A stretch of DNA of 64,000 bases, taken from the NCBI RefSeq assembly GCF_032461945.1, contig NZ_JAWCUD010000011.1, forward strand, positions 186,001 through 250,000, written 5' to 3'. The stretch's first letter is position 1. Each line of letters starts with the position of its first letter. A model generated the notes under the pieces. It was not told the DNA's origin. It did no database searches and was given only the letters and a program-made list of their open reading frames with translations. The DNA is from Paenibacillus_E violae. GTDB lineage: Bacteria; Bacillota; Bacilli; Paenibacillales; NBRC-103111. Positions 45,223-54,292 of this stretch are shown here, piece after piece. The position numbers were made by a program, and so were the translations under genes.

Positions 45223-45705
45223 ATGAGTAATACGATCATATATGGACTGACATTACTTTTGCTGGTTCTCTCCTATTGGAAAGACAAAGGAAAGACCAAA
45301 CGATCTTTAATGAAAGCATGGAAGTCTTTCGAAAATATTTTGCCTCAATTACTTGGGATCATATTTATAATGGGCATTTTACTATCAATCCTTCATCCAG
45401 AAACAATCAGTCATTTCATCGGCTCATCCAGCGGTTTTATTGGTGTACTGATATCCGCAATTGCAGGTTCTATTGTTATTATCCCTGGTTTTGTTGCTTT
45501 TCCTATGGTTGCCCTGTTATTACAAAAAGGGGCTGGCGTCATGCAAGCAGCGGCATTAGTGTCTACCCTTTTGACAGTGGGTATCGTCACTGCACCTTTG
45601 GAGATGAAATATTTCGGAAAAAGGCTAACACTTTCTCGAAATATCGTGGCATTTCTATTCTCTCTCTTTGTGGCTATGATAATTGGCTGGGTGGTGGGCG
45701 CATGA
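45223..45705 (+). CDS. Membrane permease, first half of a UPF0718/YraQ-like pair
   Basis: This 160-residue membrane protein has four to five hydrophobic segments and the glycine-rich repeat GSIVIIPGFVAFPMVALLLQ. It ends in an ATGA overlap with the next gene, whose product has a matching repeat (GSVAAGPLYASFPVAAAFMK). The two genes correspond to the two halves of a single UPF0718/YraQ-type permease. Members of this family are linked to metal, arsenic or sulfur-compound transport, but the substrate here is unknown. Confidence 0.75.
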   Translation: MSNTIIYGLTLLLLVLSYWKDKGKTKRSLMKAWKSFENILPQLLGIIFIMGILLSILHPETISHFIGSSSGFIGVLISAIAGSIVIIPGFVAFPMVALLLQKGAGVMQAAALVSTLLTVGIVTAPLEMKYFGKRLTLSRNIVAFLFSLFVAMIIGWVVGA

Positions 45706-46235
45706 GAAGAATAATTAAACGATACAGGTTTCCGTTATTGACTATCATAGTTTTAATTCTCTTGTATTTCTATAAGGGGACTGTCGGATTGAATGCTATA
45801 AAGGTTTCCACATCAAGTCTGAAAGCAATGATGCTTGTCATTCCCCCCATCTTTATATTAATGGGACTTTTGGATACTTGGGTACCAAAGGAAATCATGG
45901 TGAAGTACATGGGAGAAACATCTGGCTGGAAGGGGATCTTTCTAGCTTTTCTTATTGGTTCTGTTGCTGCTGGTCCGCTCTATGCATCTTTTCCGGTGGC
46001 TGCGGCTTTCATGAAAAAGGGTGTCAAGTTCAGGAATATTATGATTCTCATCGGTGCTTGGTCCTCAACGAAAATACCGATGTTGCTCTTTGAAATGTCA
46101 TCTTTAGGATCAACCTTTGCTTTAACCCGGCTTCTAATCAACGTTCCAGGGATCATTCTGACTGCATTCTTGCTAGAAGCCATGACATCGAAAGAACAGA
46201 AAGCTGATCTATACCAAAAAGCTGAACGATTATAG
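45702..46235 (+). CDS. Membrane permease, second half of a UPF0718/YraQ-like pair
   Basis: This is a 177-residue membrane protein starting MRRIIKRYRFPLLTIIVLIL. The frame stays open upstream, but the ATGA overlap with the first half-gene fixes the start at 45702. It has about five hydrophobic segments, with the conserved PLYASFPVAAAFMKKG. Fragments of a close relative survive at 31498-31648. Confidence 0.75.
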   Translation: MRRIIKRYRFPLLTIIVLILLYFYKGTVGLNAIKVSTSSLKAMMLVIPPIFILMGLLDTWVPKEIMVKYMGETSGWKGIFLAFLIGSVAAGPLYASFPVAAAFMKKGVKFRNIMILIGAWSSTKIPMLLFEMSSLGSTFALTRLLINVPGIILTAFLLEAMTSKEQKADLYQKAERL

Positions 46236-46864
46236 ATTCCTTAAGTAACTGCAAGCCCCCTTTAGTAAGAGAGTGTTACTTGTTTTTATAAGCAAAAATC
46301 TAGGCTTCTGATCAATCTCAAGTAATCGCTAGCATCCTGATAATTTGGGGCTGGTCACTGCAGTTGATGACATTCGTTAAGATTACATACCTGAAACCCA
46401 TTGTCACACACAGTTCTAAACAAGCTTTTAGTTTTCATATGAATCCGACTATTTCTCGCGCAACTCTTCCATTTTCTTCCTGTGGTTTTCGTCGGCTTAT
46501 GAAAATATCACCAACTTGATTCAACCATAATGCGATGTACTCCACGATTTCCCACAATAGTAATACTTCCTCCTTCCTCTTCGCGTACTAGGTCCAGTAT
46601 ACTGCACTCTTGGAACTAGGCTAAGGTAAGGTACGCATCAGCATAGCGGGTTTCGGAAACGCGTAAAACAATCCTGTATCAGCTACTGCTTTGATAACAG
46701 GACTCAAAGTAAATCTTCTTTGAGCATATTGAACAATGCTTGCTTCCAGACACTGAAGGCAACTTAGGATTCACTTAAAAGTAATACTAAGTCGCACGGA
46801 AGACTTTACAGTTAAAAGCAAACACAGTTAACCATTGAAAGTACAAAATAATAATCACATGCCA
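46236..46864. other. Non-coding or decayed stretch
   Basis: There are no long open frames. A weak hairpin (AAGTAAC with GTTACTT followed by TTTTT) near 46252-46288 may end the permease unit. Short minus-strand pieces around 46440-46560 look protein-like (ALWLNQVGDIF) but I cannot name the family. It is probably gene debris. Confidence 0.35.
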
Positions 46865-47827
46865 TTATCCCTGCAGCAGCTTTCCACTAATTAAGTGTTT
46901 AATAGTCCGAATAAAAATAATAACAATAACAAATGTAGTCAAGATAAGGATAAAAGCTGCAATGACCTTCGTCGGCCATGTGTTTACATACAGGGCATAC
47001 TTCAAAGCTGCATTGCTAAGAACAGCCAATGGAAAGCTTACTGCCCACCAAGCCGTACTAAACGGAATGGACTTATTAACTGACTTGAAAAACAATACCA
47101 TGAATAAAAAAAGACCAAAATAAAATAAAATTGATGCAAATATATCAATAGATTTTGTCATAGATACATATGCAAGAAAGCCAACCTCAAAAGGTGCAAT
47201 CAAAATTAACAAAGAGGGGTTCATGCCTGCTGCCATAGGTTCGTGATGGATCAATCGAGTAAAAATCATAGTCAAGAAAATGAGCGACGAAACGCCCCCT
47301 ACCGCTATACAAAACAAGTTCAATTCTTGAATCCAAGCAAACGGCATTGCAACCCCCGTAACTGGTACATTCAAAATGGCAACAGCAGGAATTAACATGG
47401 CAGGAACAGCATGTCGTGGATCCTGTTTAACCTTAAATAATCGAGATACCATGAAGTAGCTTAATAATATTGTTAGACTTGTACCTATTATCCATATCGC
47501 TTGCCCAAGAATTTGGTTGTAAGGTAAAATGACTGAAGAAAGAAGTAAGATAGCAACGGTGATCGCTCCATAGAAATTACCGCCAATTGGGTTTGAAAAC
47601 TCTGAATAAATAACACTTGGGAATTTCAACCACTTTATAGCAAAAAAAACACTTAGAAGCACAAACATAATGATACCCATCAAACCAATCAATTCTGCAA
47701 TCAGCGAGGAGGTTCCAAACAGATTATGAGATAACCTTCCAGCAAGCGAAAGTCCTGATATGCCCATAACCGACCCAAATGAGTTAACAGATAAAAATTT
47801 TAATTGTTCCATTTTAGATGATCCCAT
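46865..47827 (-). CDS. SLAC1/TehA (TDT) family transporter
   Basis: This 320-residue protein has about ten hydrophobic segments. The start EQLKFLSVNSFGSVMGISGL and the segment VPVTGVAMPFAWIQELNLF match the tellurite-resistance/dicarboxylate (TDT) or SLAC1 anion-channel family, which moves small anions or acids across the membrane. ATG 47827 follows AAGGG at 8 bases. It lies downstream of the ABM-domain gene on the same strand, with a terminator between them. Confidence 0.82.
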   Translation of the reverse strand: MGSSKMEQLKFLSVNSFGSVMGISGLSLAGRLSHNLFGTSSLIAELIGLMGIIMFVLLSVFFAIKWLKFPSVIYSEFSNPIGGNFYGAITVAILLLSSVILPYNQILGQAIWIIGTSLTILLSYFMVSRLFKVKQDPRHAVPAMLIPAVAILNVPVTGVAMPFAWIQELNLFCIAVGGVSSLIFLTMIFTRLIHHEPMAAGMNPSLLILIAPFEVGFLAYVSMTKSIDIFASILFYFGLFLFMVLFFKSVNKSIPFSTAWWAVSFPLAVLSNAALKYALYVNTWPTKVIAAFILILTTFVIVIIFIRTIKHLISGKLLQG

Positions 47828-47875
47828 GGGTGTATCCCTTCTTTACTACATATTTTTAGATTAAGCAATTATAAG

Positions 47876-47917
47876 AAAAAGGAACAGCTCCTTAAACTTC
47901 AAGTAGCTGAACCTTTT
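47876..47917 (-). terminator. Terminator after the ABM-domain gene
   Basis: On the minus strand AAAAGGTTCAGCT pairs with AGCTGTTCCTTTT with a two-base mismatch, followed by TTTTTC. Confidence 0.7.
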
Positions 47918-47939
47918 AATGAAAAACTTTAAGTTGATT

Positions 47940-48287
47940 TTAGGAAAAATGTTTACCAGCAGTAATCGTAGTTCCCCATTCTCCGAATGCCGAGTAGAAA
48001 CCAAGTTCTCTACCCAACAAGAATTCTGCTGCACGAGTGTATGGACCTTGACGGTAAGATTTCGTTTCTTCCTCTGCCAGCCAAGTCTCCTTAGAACAAT
48101 TCCAAATTTCGTAGAGTACAATTTCATCAGGATCATCAACGTTTTCATGTACAATCCCATTTACAAAAGTAGGTTCTTTTGACATTGTATCAAAGAGCGG
48201 TTTTAGGTTATCAAAAAAAGCTTGTTTATCTGAGTTAGCTTTCAACTTAAAACGAGCAATAATGACGGTCTGTTCTGTTTTATTCAT
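47940..48287 (-). CDS. Antibiotic-biosynthesis-monooxygenase (ABM) domain protein
   Basis: This 115-residue small dimeric alpha/beta protein starts MNKTEQTVIIARFKLKANSD. The start is set at ATG 48287 because GGAGG lies 7 bases ahead; the open frame begins 13 codons earlier. It has the family pattern VNGIVHENVDDPDEIVLYEI and WLAEEETKSY. ABM proteins of this type (YgiN-like) oxidise quinols or similar aromatics, which fits the electrophile-detoxification theme of the neighbourhood. A degraded homologue lies at 41557-41730. Confidence 0.82.
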   Translation of the reverse strand: MNKTEQTVIIARFKLKANSDKQAFFDNLKPLFDTMSKEPTFVNGIVHENVDDPDEIVLYEIWNCSKETWLAEEETKSYRQGPYTRAAEFLLGRELGFYSAFGEWGTTITAGKHFS

Positions 48288-48429
48288 TTTAAATCCTCCA
48301 ATTATAATAATATTTTTTTCGTTCATTCTTAGTATTCATATATTAATTTCGTGCACTAATTCTTGCACTTAGTGCTTGCCCGAATTGTGTTTTCATTGGT
48401 TAAATCCTCCAGATTGTAAATTCACATCA

Positions 48430-49060
48430 TTAAATCTGAGCAACTCCGCCGTCTACGAATAACTCAATTCCATTAATATAACTACTTTCATCTGAGGCGA
48501 GGAACATTACAGCATTAGCAATTTCTTCAACAGTTTCAACCCTGCCTAGTGGAGTTATATTGGTAGCATGTTCTAGAACAGAATTAGTATTCTCAGCGAA
48601 CAAATAATCATACGCTGGCGTATGAACAAATCCAGGGCTTAGGACGTTTACACGAATTTTTGTCCCTTTTTAATCAAGAATCCAGTTACGAGCCATCTGC
48701 CTAATCGCAGCTTTTGAAGCTCCGTAAACACTGAACGCTGGATCGCCAATAGAACCCGCCGTTAAACCAGTCATGATTATAGATCCAACGTTATCGGGGA
48801 ACAAAGGCAGGGCTTTTTGAACAGTGAAAAGCGTTCCTTTAACGTTAACATCAAAGGTTTTATCGTAATGCTCTTCACTAAAATGTCCCCTTGAACGCCA
48901 GTTACGTTGTTCCCTATTTGTTTACCGCTACATCAAGCTCCGCTTGTCTGCGTCCTGTAATATATACATGAGCACCTTCTTTTGCAAACTGCGTGGCTGC
49001 TTGGAGGCCAATTCCGCTTTTGCCTCCTGTTACTACTGCTACTTTCCCATCAAATTACCC
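48430..49060 (-). pseudogene. Short-chain dehydrogenase, multiply broken
   Basis: Read in pieces on the minus strand it covers nearly a full SDR: DGKVAVVTGGKSGIGLQAAT (cofactor Gly motif), VYITGRRQAEL, then after a frameshift VYGASKAAIRQMARNW (catalytic YxxxK), then an in-frame stop after NWILD, then LGRVETVEEIANAVMFLASD and INGIELFVDGGVAQI with a stop at 48430. The start codon is not preserved, and at least one frameshift and one stop are present. It sits between the NTF2-like and ABM genes and was probably part of their operon. Confidence 0.85.
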
Positions 49061-49101
49061 CATATTCTTATTCCCCGCTTACTTACGTTTATATAAAATG
49101 A

Positions 49102-49476
49102 TTAATCTGAAGTCGGCTTGTCTACAAATACAGTCAAGGAATGAATCGAACCATTCTCTACAGCAATGAAGTCTTGTCCAGTAATCACGATTGGATTCTC
49201 AGATGATTCGTACCTCCAACTAAACCTCGCTTGATCATGATGTTCGTCTACTGTACCGGGAATAACCGTGAACACTTTTCCAGGATTTTTGGCTTGTACT
49301 TCATCAATAAGGTTATCTAGAGCGTCATGACCAACAATTACATCGGAGAAAAACGGATCAAACACCCGGCAGTTTGATGTGTATGCTTCTTGAATTTTAA
49401 TTCTTCTCTTCTTGGAGTCTGTTTCACTCCATATTTCAATGTGTTTATTTATTAATTGTTCAATTGTTGAGCTCAT
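49102..49476 (-). CDS. NTF2/SnoaL-like protein
   Basis: This 124-residue cone-shaped alpha+beta barrel protein has N-terminal helix pattern EQLINKHIEIWSETDSKKRR, the central YTSNCRVFDPF strand, and VITGQDFIAVENG. Members bind small hydrophobic ligands or act as isomerases, hydrolases or lactonases. No specific substrate can be assigned. It is first in a minus-strand series with the broken SDR and the ABM protein. Operator element C lies about 150 bases upstream. Confidence 0.8.
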   Translation of the reverse strand: MSSTIEQLINKHIEIWSETDSKKRRIKIQEAYTSNCRVFDPFFSDVIVGHDALDNLIDEVQAKNPGKVFTVIPGTVDEHHDQARFSWRYESSENPIVITGQDFIAVENGSIHSLTVFVDKPTSD

Positions 49477-49624
49477 TTACTTTTCTCCCGGATACATCAA
49501 ATTAATAATGCACATTGGTTAGTATGTTTTTACATTCACTCTATAATGCAATCAGCTGATTTTTATCAATTAGGTTAATGCTTCGTGGCCACAAGAGTCA
49601 TTATGGAACAAAAGTAACTAAAAA

Positions 49625-49665
49625 AAAAGCACTTACTTTCTGGTTATATAGTATGTAAAAAGTAA
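49625..49665 (+). promoter_or_regulatory. HxlR-linked promoter/operator element C
   Basis: AAAAGCACTTACTT is followed 18 bases later by GTTATATAGTA, the same layout as elements A and B. It is oriented away from the NTF2-like gene. No intact plus-strand gene follows. Confidence 0.55.
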
Positions 49666-50113
49666 TATTTAAGCTTTAATGCGGTATAAAATTTATATGG
49701 AAATTGATTCTAATCTGTTATTGTATGAAACTTTCCTCCGGCAACTTGGTTGCAACATCATTAGCAAGGATCAACTCCTGCACCAAAAGTGTGCTAGCTT
49801 CGCTGATTTGTACCGCAATTGATGAGGGATTGCTGCCGCCACTAATGACAACAATTTCCATATTCGCAAGCTTCTACTGAAGTTTATTGAGCTATCGTTC
49901 ATCGTTAGCACCAACAGGCCACCAAGTTTATCACTGGCAGTCTGTCTATCTTTATTTATGCGATATATTCTATTTGTGGTTTTTCAGTGTTTCCGAGCAA
50001 GTTTAATATCCATAATACTCATAACCTAAATTAGATACTCTAATTTAACTATCCTCCCGTTACTTCAACAAAATTGATACAGCCATCCATTTTTCAATCA
50101 ATAATGCTAACCA
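49666..50113. other. Intergenic or decayed stretch
   Basis: No supported coding frame. Minus-strand 49720-49920 has weak protein-like composition, but stops occur in all frames and I cannot name it. Confidence 0.3.
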
Positions 50114-50389
50114 TCAGTTATACTGTGTATCAAGAAGTGCTTTCACAACTTCCGGAGTCAGTCCCTCTCCCGCATAAGAAATCAACGGGGAAATTTCGAT
50201 ATCCCTGCCTTCGAGCACGGAGGGGGCTGCACCTGCTTCCAAAAGCCAGCGCTTATACAAATCCTGGACAAGTCGGCGTGCTGTCGCCGGGCTGTCCTTG
50301 CCTTCCTTGTTTTTGACAGGGGCGAACTCTTCGTCTCTTCGTACTTTCAACACCGTCATACGTTCGGCGAGCGGGAAGAAATCAAAAAT
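50114..50389 (-). pseudogene. C-terminal fragment of a UDPGP-type sugar-1-phosphate uridylyltransferase
   Basis: The minus strand reads IFDFFPLAERMTVLKVRRDE, then EFAPVKNKEGKDSPATARRL, the hallmark end region of UDP-GlcNAc/UDP-glucose pyrophosphorylases of the UDPGP family, and runs to a stop at 50114. The N-terminal catalytic half is absent and is replaced by an alcohol dehydrogenase start. Base composition is richer in G+C than the flanks. Confidence 0.8.
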
Positions 50390-50615
50390 GAATTTTTGTC
50401 ACCTCAGGGCCTACTTCTTCGACAATGCCCATCGGTTCATGTCCGACCACGTATCCGGTTTGGGCTTGAATCGCCCCCTGGTATATATGGAGATCGGAAC
50501 CGCATATGGCGGTCGAGGTAATCCTGACAATAATCCCGTCTTTTTTCTGAATCGTCGGATCCGCGACCTGCGTCACCTGCATGTCCTTCATGCCATGGAA
50601 TGTTACAGCCTTCAT
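50382..50615 (-). pseudogene. N-terminal fragment of a zinc-dependent alcohol dehydrogenase
   Basis: From ATG 50615 the frame reads MKAVTFHGMKDMQVTQVADP, then STAICGSDLHIYQGAI and GHEPMGIVEEVGPEV, which includes the catalytic zinc Cys and the GHE motif. It ends after 77 codons where it meets the UDPGP fragment. The two unrelated genes are joined at about 50385, so this is a deletion junction. Confidence 0.85.
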
Positions 50616-50639
50616 AATTGCCTCCTGTTATGACATGCC

Positions 50640-51180
50640 TTGAATTTGCATGCATAATTCTATTATGGAATTGAAGACTGAGGATCATACATGCGATGTC
50701 CAGTATTTTCGACAGCCGCGGAGCGTCTAAGAACAAGAAAGGAGACGGAAGACGAACGATTCACGTAAAAGTAAATTCTGAAGATAGTCCCAATCCCCAC
50801 TAACCTTGACAAGCTGAAAAGCAGCGAATTTGAAGTCATGAATACTGGTAAGATGGAAAATAGAACGCACGAAACATCTTTCTGGCAAGGGCTACCCGGA
50901 TGTCTATTGCGGTTCATTCAGCATAAAAGTTCCAGTCGTGATAAACAATATGCCTATGGCACGCGCTGAAAAACATATAAAGCCTGCTTCACAAGTATGT
51001 TTTTCAGCCTTATCTAAACCATTGACCAAGTGAAGTAAATAAGATATCCATGTCCATGAACTGATCCTTTTTGTTGGATTTTAGACAGGAACTACCTGCC
51101 ATTCCATTGGAAAGGATTTTTTTTGTATGGATTCAATAAAGATTATGAAGATTCAAAGGGAAATTAATGCAACGCTAGTG
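50640..51180. other. Intergenic stretch without a recognised gene
   Basis: Short open frames exist but none shows family features or a ribosome site. Confidence 0.35.
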
Positions 51181-51570
51181 TTATGGTCTATATAATAGAG
51201 AGTTTTCCTTAATCGACTGCTGTTGTTCTATATGATTAAACCCGATCGTCTCCATATAATCTTTACCCCATTTATACATTGCATCAAGAATTGGCATCAA
51301 AGTTCTTCCTTGTTCAGTGAGGGAATATTCCACTTTCGGCGGAACCACTGGGTAGACTTCTCGTTTAACAATCAAGTCTTCTTCCAATTCACGCAATTGG
51401 TTAACAAGCATTCTTTGGGTGATCTCTGGCATTAGTACCTTCAATTCACCAAAACGCTTTGTTCCTTCTTTGCCGAGATGCCACAAAATAAGCATTTTCC
51501 ATTTACCTCCGATAACTGAAAGGGTTAATTCCTTTTCACAATTAAACACCTTATCCTGCAATCGTGACAT
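51181..51570 (-). CDS. hxlR: HxlR transcription activator
   Basis: This 129-residue winged-helix regulator has Cys11 and the pattern ELTLSVIGGKWKMLILWHLG, then TQRMLVNQLRELEEDLIVKR. It is divergent from hxlA-hxlB, the same arrangement as in B. subtilis, where HxlR activates hxlAB in response to formaldehyde. Operator element D lies in the shared 239-base region. Of the three HxlR-type genes in the window this is the one whose neighbourhood fits the name. Confidence 0.88.
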   Translation of the reverse strand: MSRLQDKVFNCEKELTLSVIGGKWKMLILWHLGKEGTKRFGELKVLMPEITQRMLVNQLRELEEDLIVKREVYPVVPPKVEYSLTEQGRTLMPILDAMYKWGKDYMETIGFNHIEQQQSIKENSLLYRP

Positions 51571-51614
51571 TTCAGTTCACCTCCAAGGCTATCATAATAC
51601 ATAGTATACTTTTT

Positions 51615-51645
51615 AGCACTATGTAAAAAAAAAGTGCGTACTTTT
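51615..51645 (-). promoter_or_regulatory. HxlR-linked promoter/operator element D
   Basis: On the minus strand AAAAGTACGCACTT starts at 51645 and TTTACATAGTGCT follows at the same 18-base offset as in elements A-C. It lies between hxlR and hxlA and faces hxlR. Confidence 0.6.
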
Positions 51646-51809
51646 AAAATAATACTATACATTATATACTTGCAATTGTTCAGCGACATCAATCCCTACT
51701 GCTGCTACAGATAATATCCATTAAGAAAATATTACAGAAAAAGTACTTCTACTCTTTCGAGATATTATTACTGTACGACTATCAATAAAAATTATAGGAG
51801 TGAATATAG

Positions 51810-52436
51810 ATGGAATTACAATTGGCCTTAGATTTAGTAAATATTCCAGAAGCTATTGCGTTGGTAAAAGAAGTGGAGGAGCACATTGATATCGTAGAAA
51901 TCGGTACGCCGGTTGTGATCAATGAAGGTCTCCATGCAGTAAAGGCTATAAAAGAAGCATTCCCTAATTTAAAAGTATTAGCAGACCTTAAGATCATGGA
52001 TGCTGCTGGTTATGAAGTGATGAAAGCTTCTGAAGCAGGTGCAGATATCATCACTATTCTTGGAACTGCTGAAGATATGTCTATTAAAGGTGCTGTAGAA
52101 GAAGCTAAAAAACAAGGTAAAAAAATCCTTGTTGATATGATTGCAGTTAAAGACCTTGCTGACCGTGCTAAAGAAGTAGATGCAATGGGTGTAGATTATA
52201 TTTGTGTGCACACTGGCTACGATCTTCAAGCAATTGGCAAAAACTCTTTTGAGGATCTTCAAACCATCAAAAGTGTTGTAAAAAATGCAAAAACGGCCAT
52301 CGCAGGCGGTATTAAATTAGAAACACTTCCTGAAGTCGTTAAAGTACAACCAGACCTTGTCATAGTAGGTGGCGGTATTACTGGGCAAGCTGATAAAAAA
52401 GCTGTTGCTGCTAAAATGCAACAAATGATCAACTAA
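51810..52436 (+). CDS. hxlA: 3-hexulose-6-phosphate synthase
   Basis: This enzyme condenses formaldehyde with ribulose 5-phosphate to give 3-hexulose 6-phosphate, the first step of the ribulose-monophosphate pathway. The 208-residue TIM barrel belongs to the OMP-decarboxylase superfamily: start ELQLALDLVNIPEAIALVKE, catalytic region VLADLKIMDAAGYEV, and phosphate-binding GGIKLETLP and IVGGGITG. The ATG at 51810 has AGGAGTG upstream. It is followed after 14 bases by the isomerase gene. It serves formaldehyde detoxification or assimilation. Confidence 0.95.
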   Translation: MELQLALDLVNIPEAIALVKEVEEHIDIVEIGTPVVINEGLHAVKAIKEAFPNLKVLADLKIMDAAGYEVMKASEAGADIITILGTAEDMSIKGAVEEAKKQGKKILVDMIAVKDLADRAKEVDAMGVDYICVHTGYDLQAIGKNSFEDLQTIKSVVKNAKTAIAGGIKLETLPEVVKVQPDLVIVGGGITGQADKKAVAAKMQQMIN

Positions 52437-52450
52437 GGGTACTGAACAGC

Positions 52451-53008
52451 ATGAATACGACTCAATATTTAGCTGAAATTATAAAAGAGTTATACAGTTC
52501 CGTAAACTTAATTTCGGATGATGAAGCTGAACAATTAGTAAATGGGATACTTGAATCAAAGAAAGTCTTTGTTGCCGGCGCAGGTAGATCTGGATTTATG
52601 GCTAAATCATTCGCAATGCGAATGATGCACATGGGGATAGATGCCTATGTTATAGGTGAAACGGTAACCTCTAACTACGAAAAAGATGACATATTGATCA
52701 TCGGATCTGGTTCTGGAGAAACAAAAAGCTTAGTTTCCATAGCTGAAAAAGCAAAAAGTATAGGTGGGACGATAGCAGCTGTAACTATTTTCCCTGAGTC
52801 TACTATTGGAAAATTAGCTGATATCACGATTAAATTACCTGGAACTCCAAAAGACCAGTCCATAGGTGATTATACAACCATTCAGCCAATGGGCTCATTA
52901 TTTGAGCAAACTCTTTTAGTATTCTACGACGCAGTCATTTTGAGGTACATGGAGAAAAAGGGATTGGATACCGATAAGATGTATGGTAGACATGCTAATT
53001 TAGAATAA
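52451..53008 (+). CDS. hxlB: 6-phospho-3-hexuloisomerase
   Basis: This 185-residue SIS-domain isomerase converts 3-hexulose 6-phosphate to fructose 6-phosphate. It has VFVAGAGRSGFMAKSFAMRM near residue 37, then ILIIGSGSGETKSLVSIAEK, both typical of the phosphosugar-binding SIS fold. It is the second gene of the hxlA-hxlB unit, followed by a strong terminator. Confidence 0.95.
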   Translation: MNTTQYLAEIIKELYSSVNLISDDEAEQLVNGILESKKVFVAGAGRSGFMAKSFAMRMMHMGIDAYVIGETVTSNYEKDDILIIGSGSGETKSLVSIAEKAKSIGGTIAAVTIFPESTIGKLADITIKLPGTPKDQSIGDYTTIQPMGSLFEQTLLVFYDAVILRYMEKKGLDTDKMYGRHANLE

Positions 53009-53022
53009 ACAAAATCTAAATG

Positions 53023-53062
53023 GAAAGACCGCAAACTATTCCAATCAAAGATTGCGGTCTTT
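53023..53062 (+). terminator. Terminator after hxlB
   Basis: A perfect 11-bp stem, AAAGACCGCAA with TTGCGGTCTTT, ends in a T-run (TTTTATTAGG). The ribosome site of the next gene begins within a few bases, so read-through or a very short leader is possible. Confidence 0.85.
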
Positions 53063-53078
53063 TATTAGGAGTGAAAAA

Positions 53079-53795
53079 ATGAGTTCTTTAAATGGAAAAA
53101 CTGCTCTAATTACTGGAGCAGGAAGAGGTATTGGTCGAGCTACTGCTATCGCCTTAGCAAAAGAAGGTGTTAATATCGGAATGATTGGATTGAACATGAC
53201 CAATCTTGAAAAGGTATCTGCTGAACTAAAACAATATAACGTAGTAGTATCAGCTGCAACAGCAGATGTTACTGATCTCGAATCAGTTACTCATGCTTTT
53301 GAACATATAAAATCGGACTTAGGACCGATTGATATCTTAATCAACAATGCAGGTATTGCTAAATTTGGTGGTTTTCTTGATTTAACTCCTGAAGAATGGG
53401 AGAAAATCATCCAAGTAAACTTAATGGGTGTATATAATGTAACAAGAGTTTTACTACCTGGCATGATTGAAAGAAAATCAGGTGATATCATCAATATTTC
53501 TTCCTCTGCTGGCCAAAAAGGTGCTCCTGTAACAAGTGCTTATAGTGCTTCTAAATTTGCTGTTATAGGACTAACAGAATCACTCATGCTGGAAGTAAGA
53601 AAGCATAATATCCGTGTAACAGCTTTAACACCTAGTACGGTCGTAACAGATTTGGCAATTGATACAAACCTTGTTAGTGGCAATGAAGAAAATGTTATGC
53701 ACCCAGAAGACCTGGCTGAATTAATCGTAGCTGGATTAAAACTTAATCCAAGAGTATTCGTAAAAACTGCGGGACTATGGTCAACAAATCCATAA
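53079..53795 (+). CDS. Short-chain dehydrogenase/reductase, FabG-like
   Basis: This 238-residue Rossmann-fold NAD(P)H oxidoreductase has TGAGRGIGRATA (cofactor motif), NNAGIA, catalytic Ser in INISSSAGQKG and YSASK. The open frame starts at 53052, but ATG 53079 has AGGAGTG ahead and gives the standard N-terminus SSLNGKTALITGAGRG. The sequence is closest to FabG/YoxD-like 3-oxoacyl-type reductases; the substrate is unknown. It lies directly after hxlB across a terminator. Confidence 0.9.
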   Translation: MSSLNGKTALITGAGRGIGRATAIALAKEGVNIGMIGLNMTNLEKVSAELKQYNVVVSAATADVTDLESVTHAFEHIKSDLGPIDILINNAGIAKFGGFLDLTPEEWEKIIQVNLMGVYNVTRVLLPGMIERKSGDIINISSSAGQKGAPVTSAYSASKFAVIGLTESLMLEVRKHNIRVTALTPSTVVTDLAIDTNLVSGNEENVMHPEDLAELIVAGLKLNPRVFVKTAGLWSTNP

Positions 53796-53803
53796 AGAAA
53801 CAT

Positions 53804-53832
53804 AAGCAGATCCATTGGATCTGCTTTCTTTT
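53804..53832 (+). terminator. Terminator after the FabG-like gene
   Basis: A perfect 10-bp stem (AAGCAGATCC with GGATCTGCTT) with a 3-base loop is followed by TCTTTTTG. Confidence 0.9.
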
Positions 53833-53929
53833 TGTAAAGACCTTAATTACCTTCTATTATACATGGACATTACTCTCTCTAAATCACAAATTAACTGGTT
53901 AATTTCCTAGATATTCATATAGGGTAATG

Positions 53930-54290
53930 ATAAGTCATTGCCATTCGTCTGGTTCATTGGATGACAATTTTTTTCTTTTCCTAGGCTTCCTGTTTTTATC
54001 GCACAGTCGCCGACTTACCCTGCCGCTGCGTGCTTCACGCTTTCGCATTTGGGTCTGCTCATCCGCCTACGGATCTCTCGATTTTCCGCATCTCCTTCAG
54101 ACAAGTACCTCACGATATTGCCCTAGATTAAGCTTCTCAAGTCTTACCAGAAAGCTTGAGGAAGGACTTCCACCTTCGAGAAAATAACTTTCCAAAGCTC
54201 TCGACTCGTATTTACCAAGGTAACGTCATCGTCGCTTGTATTCGTTTTACTCATAACATCTTAATGCTAAAGTTGCGACTGCCCGTCGCA
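53930..54290. other. Unassigned G+C-richer segment
   Basis: This block differs in composition from its AT-rich surroundings and contains runs such as TTACCCTGCCGCTGCGTGC. Open frames are short and show no domain on either strand. It could be the remnant of a mobile element or a structured RNA, but no inverted-repeat ends or transposase were seen. Confidence 0.3.
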
Positions 54291-54292
54291 CA

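Noticed and set aside
45276..45701. Upstream extension of the second permease half-gene
   Set aside because: It lies in another frame of the first half-gene; the ATGA overlap at 45702 gives the natural start.
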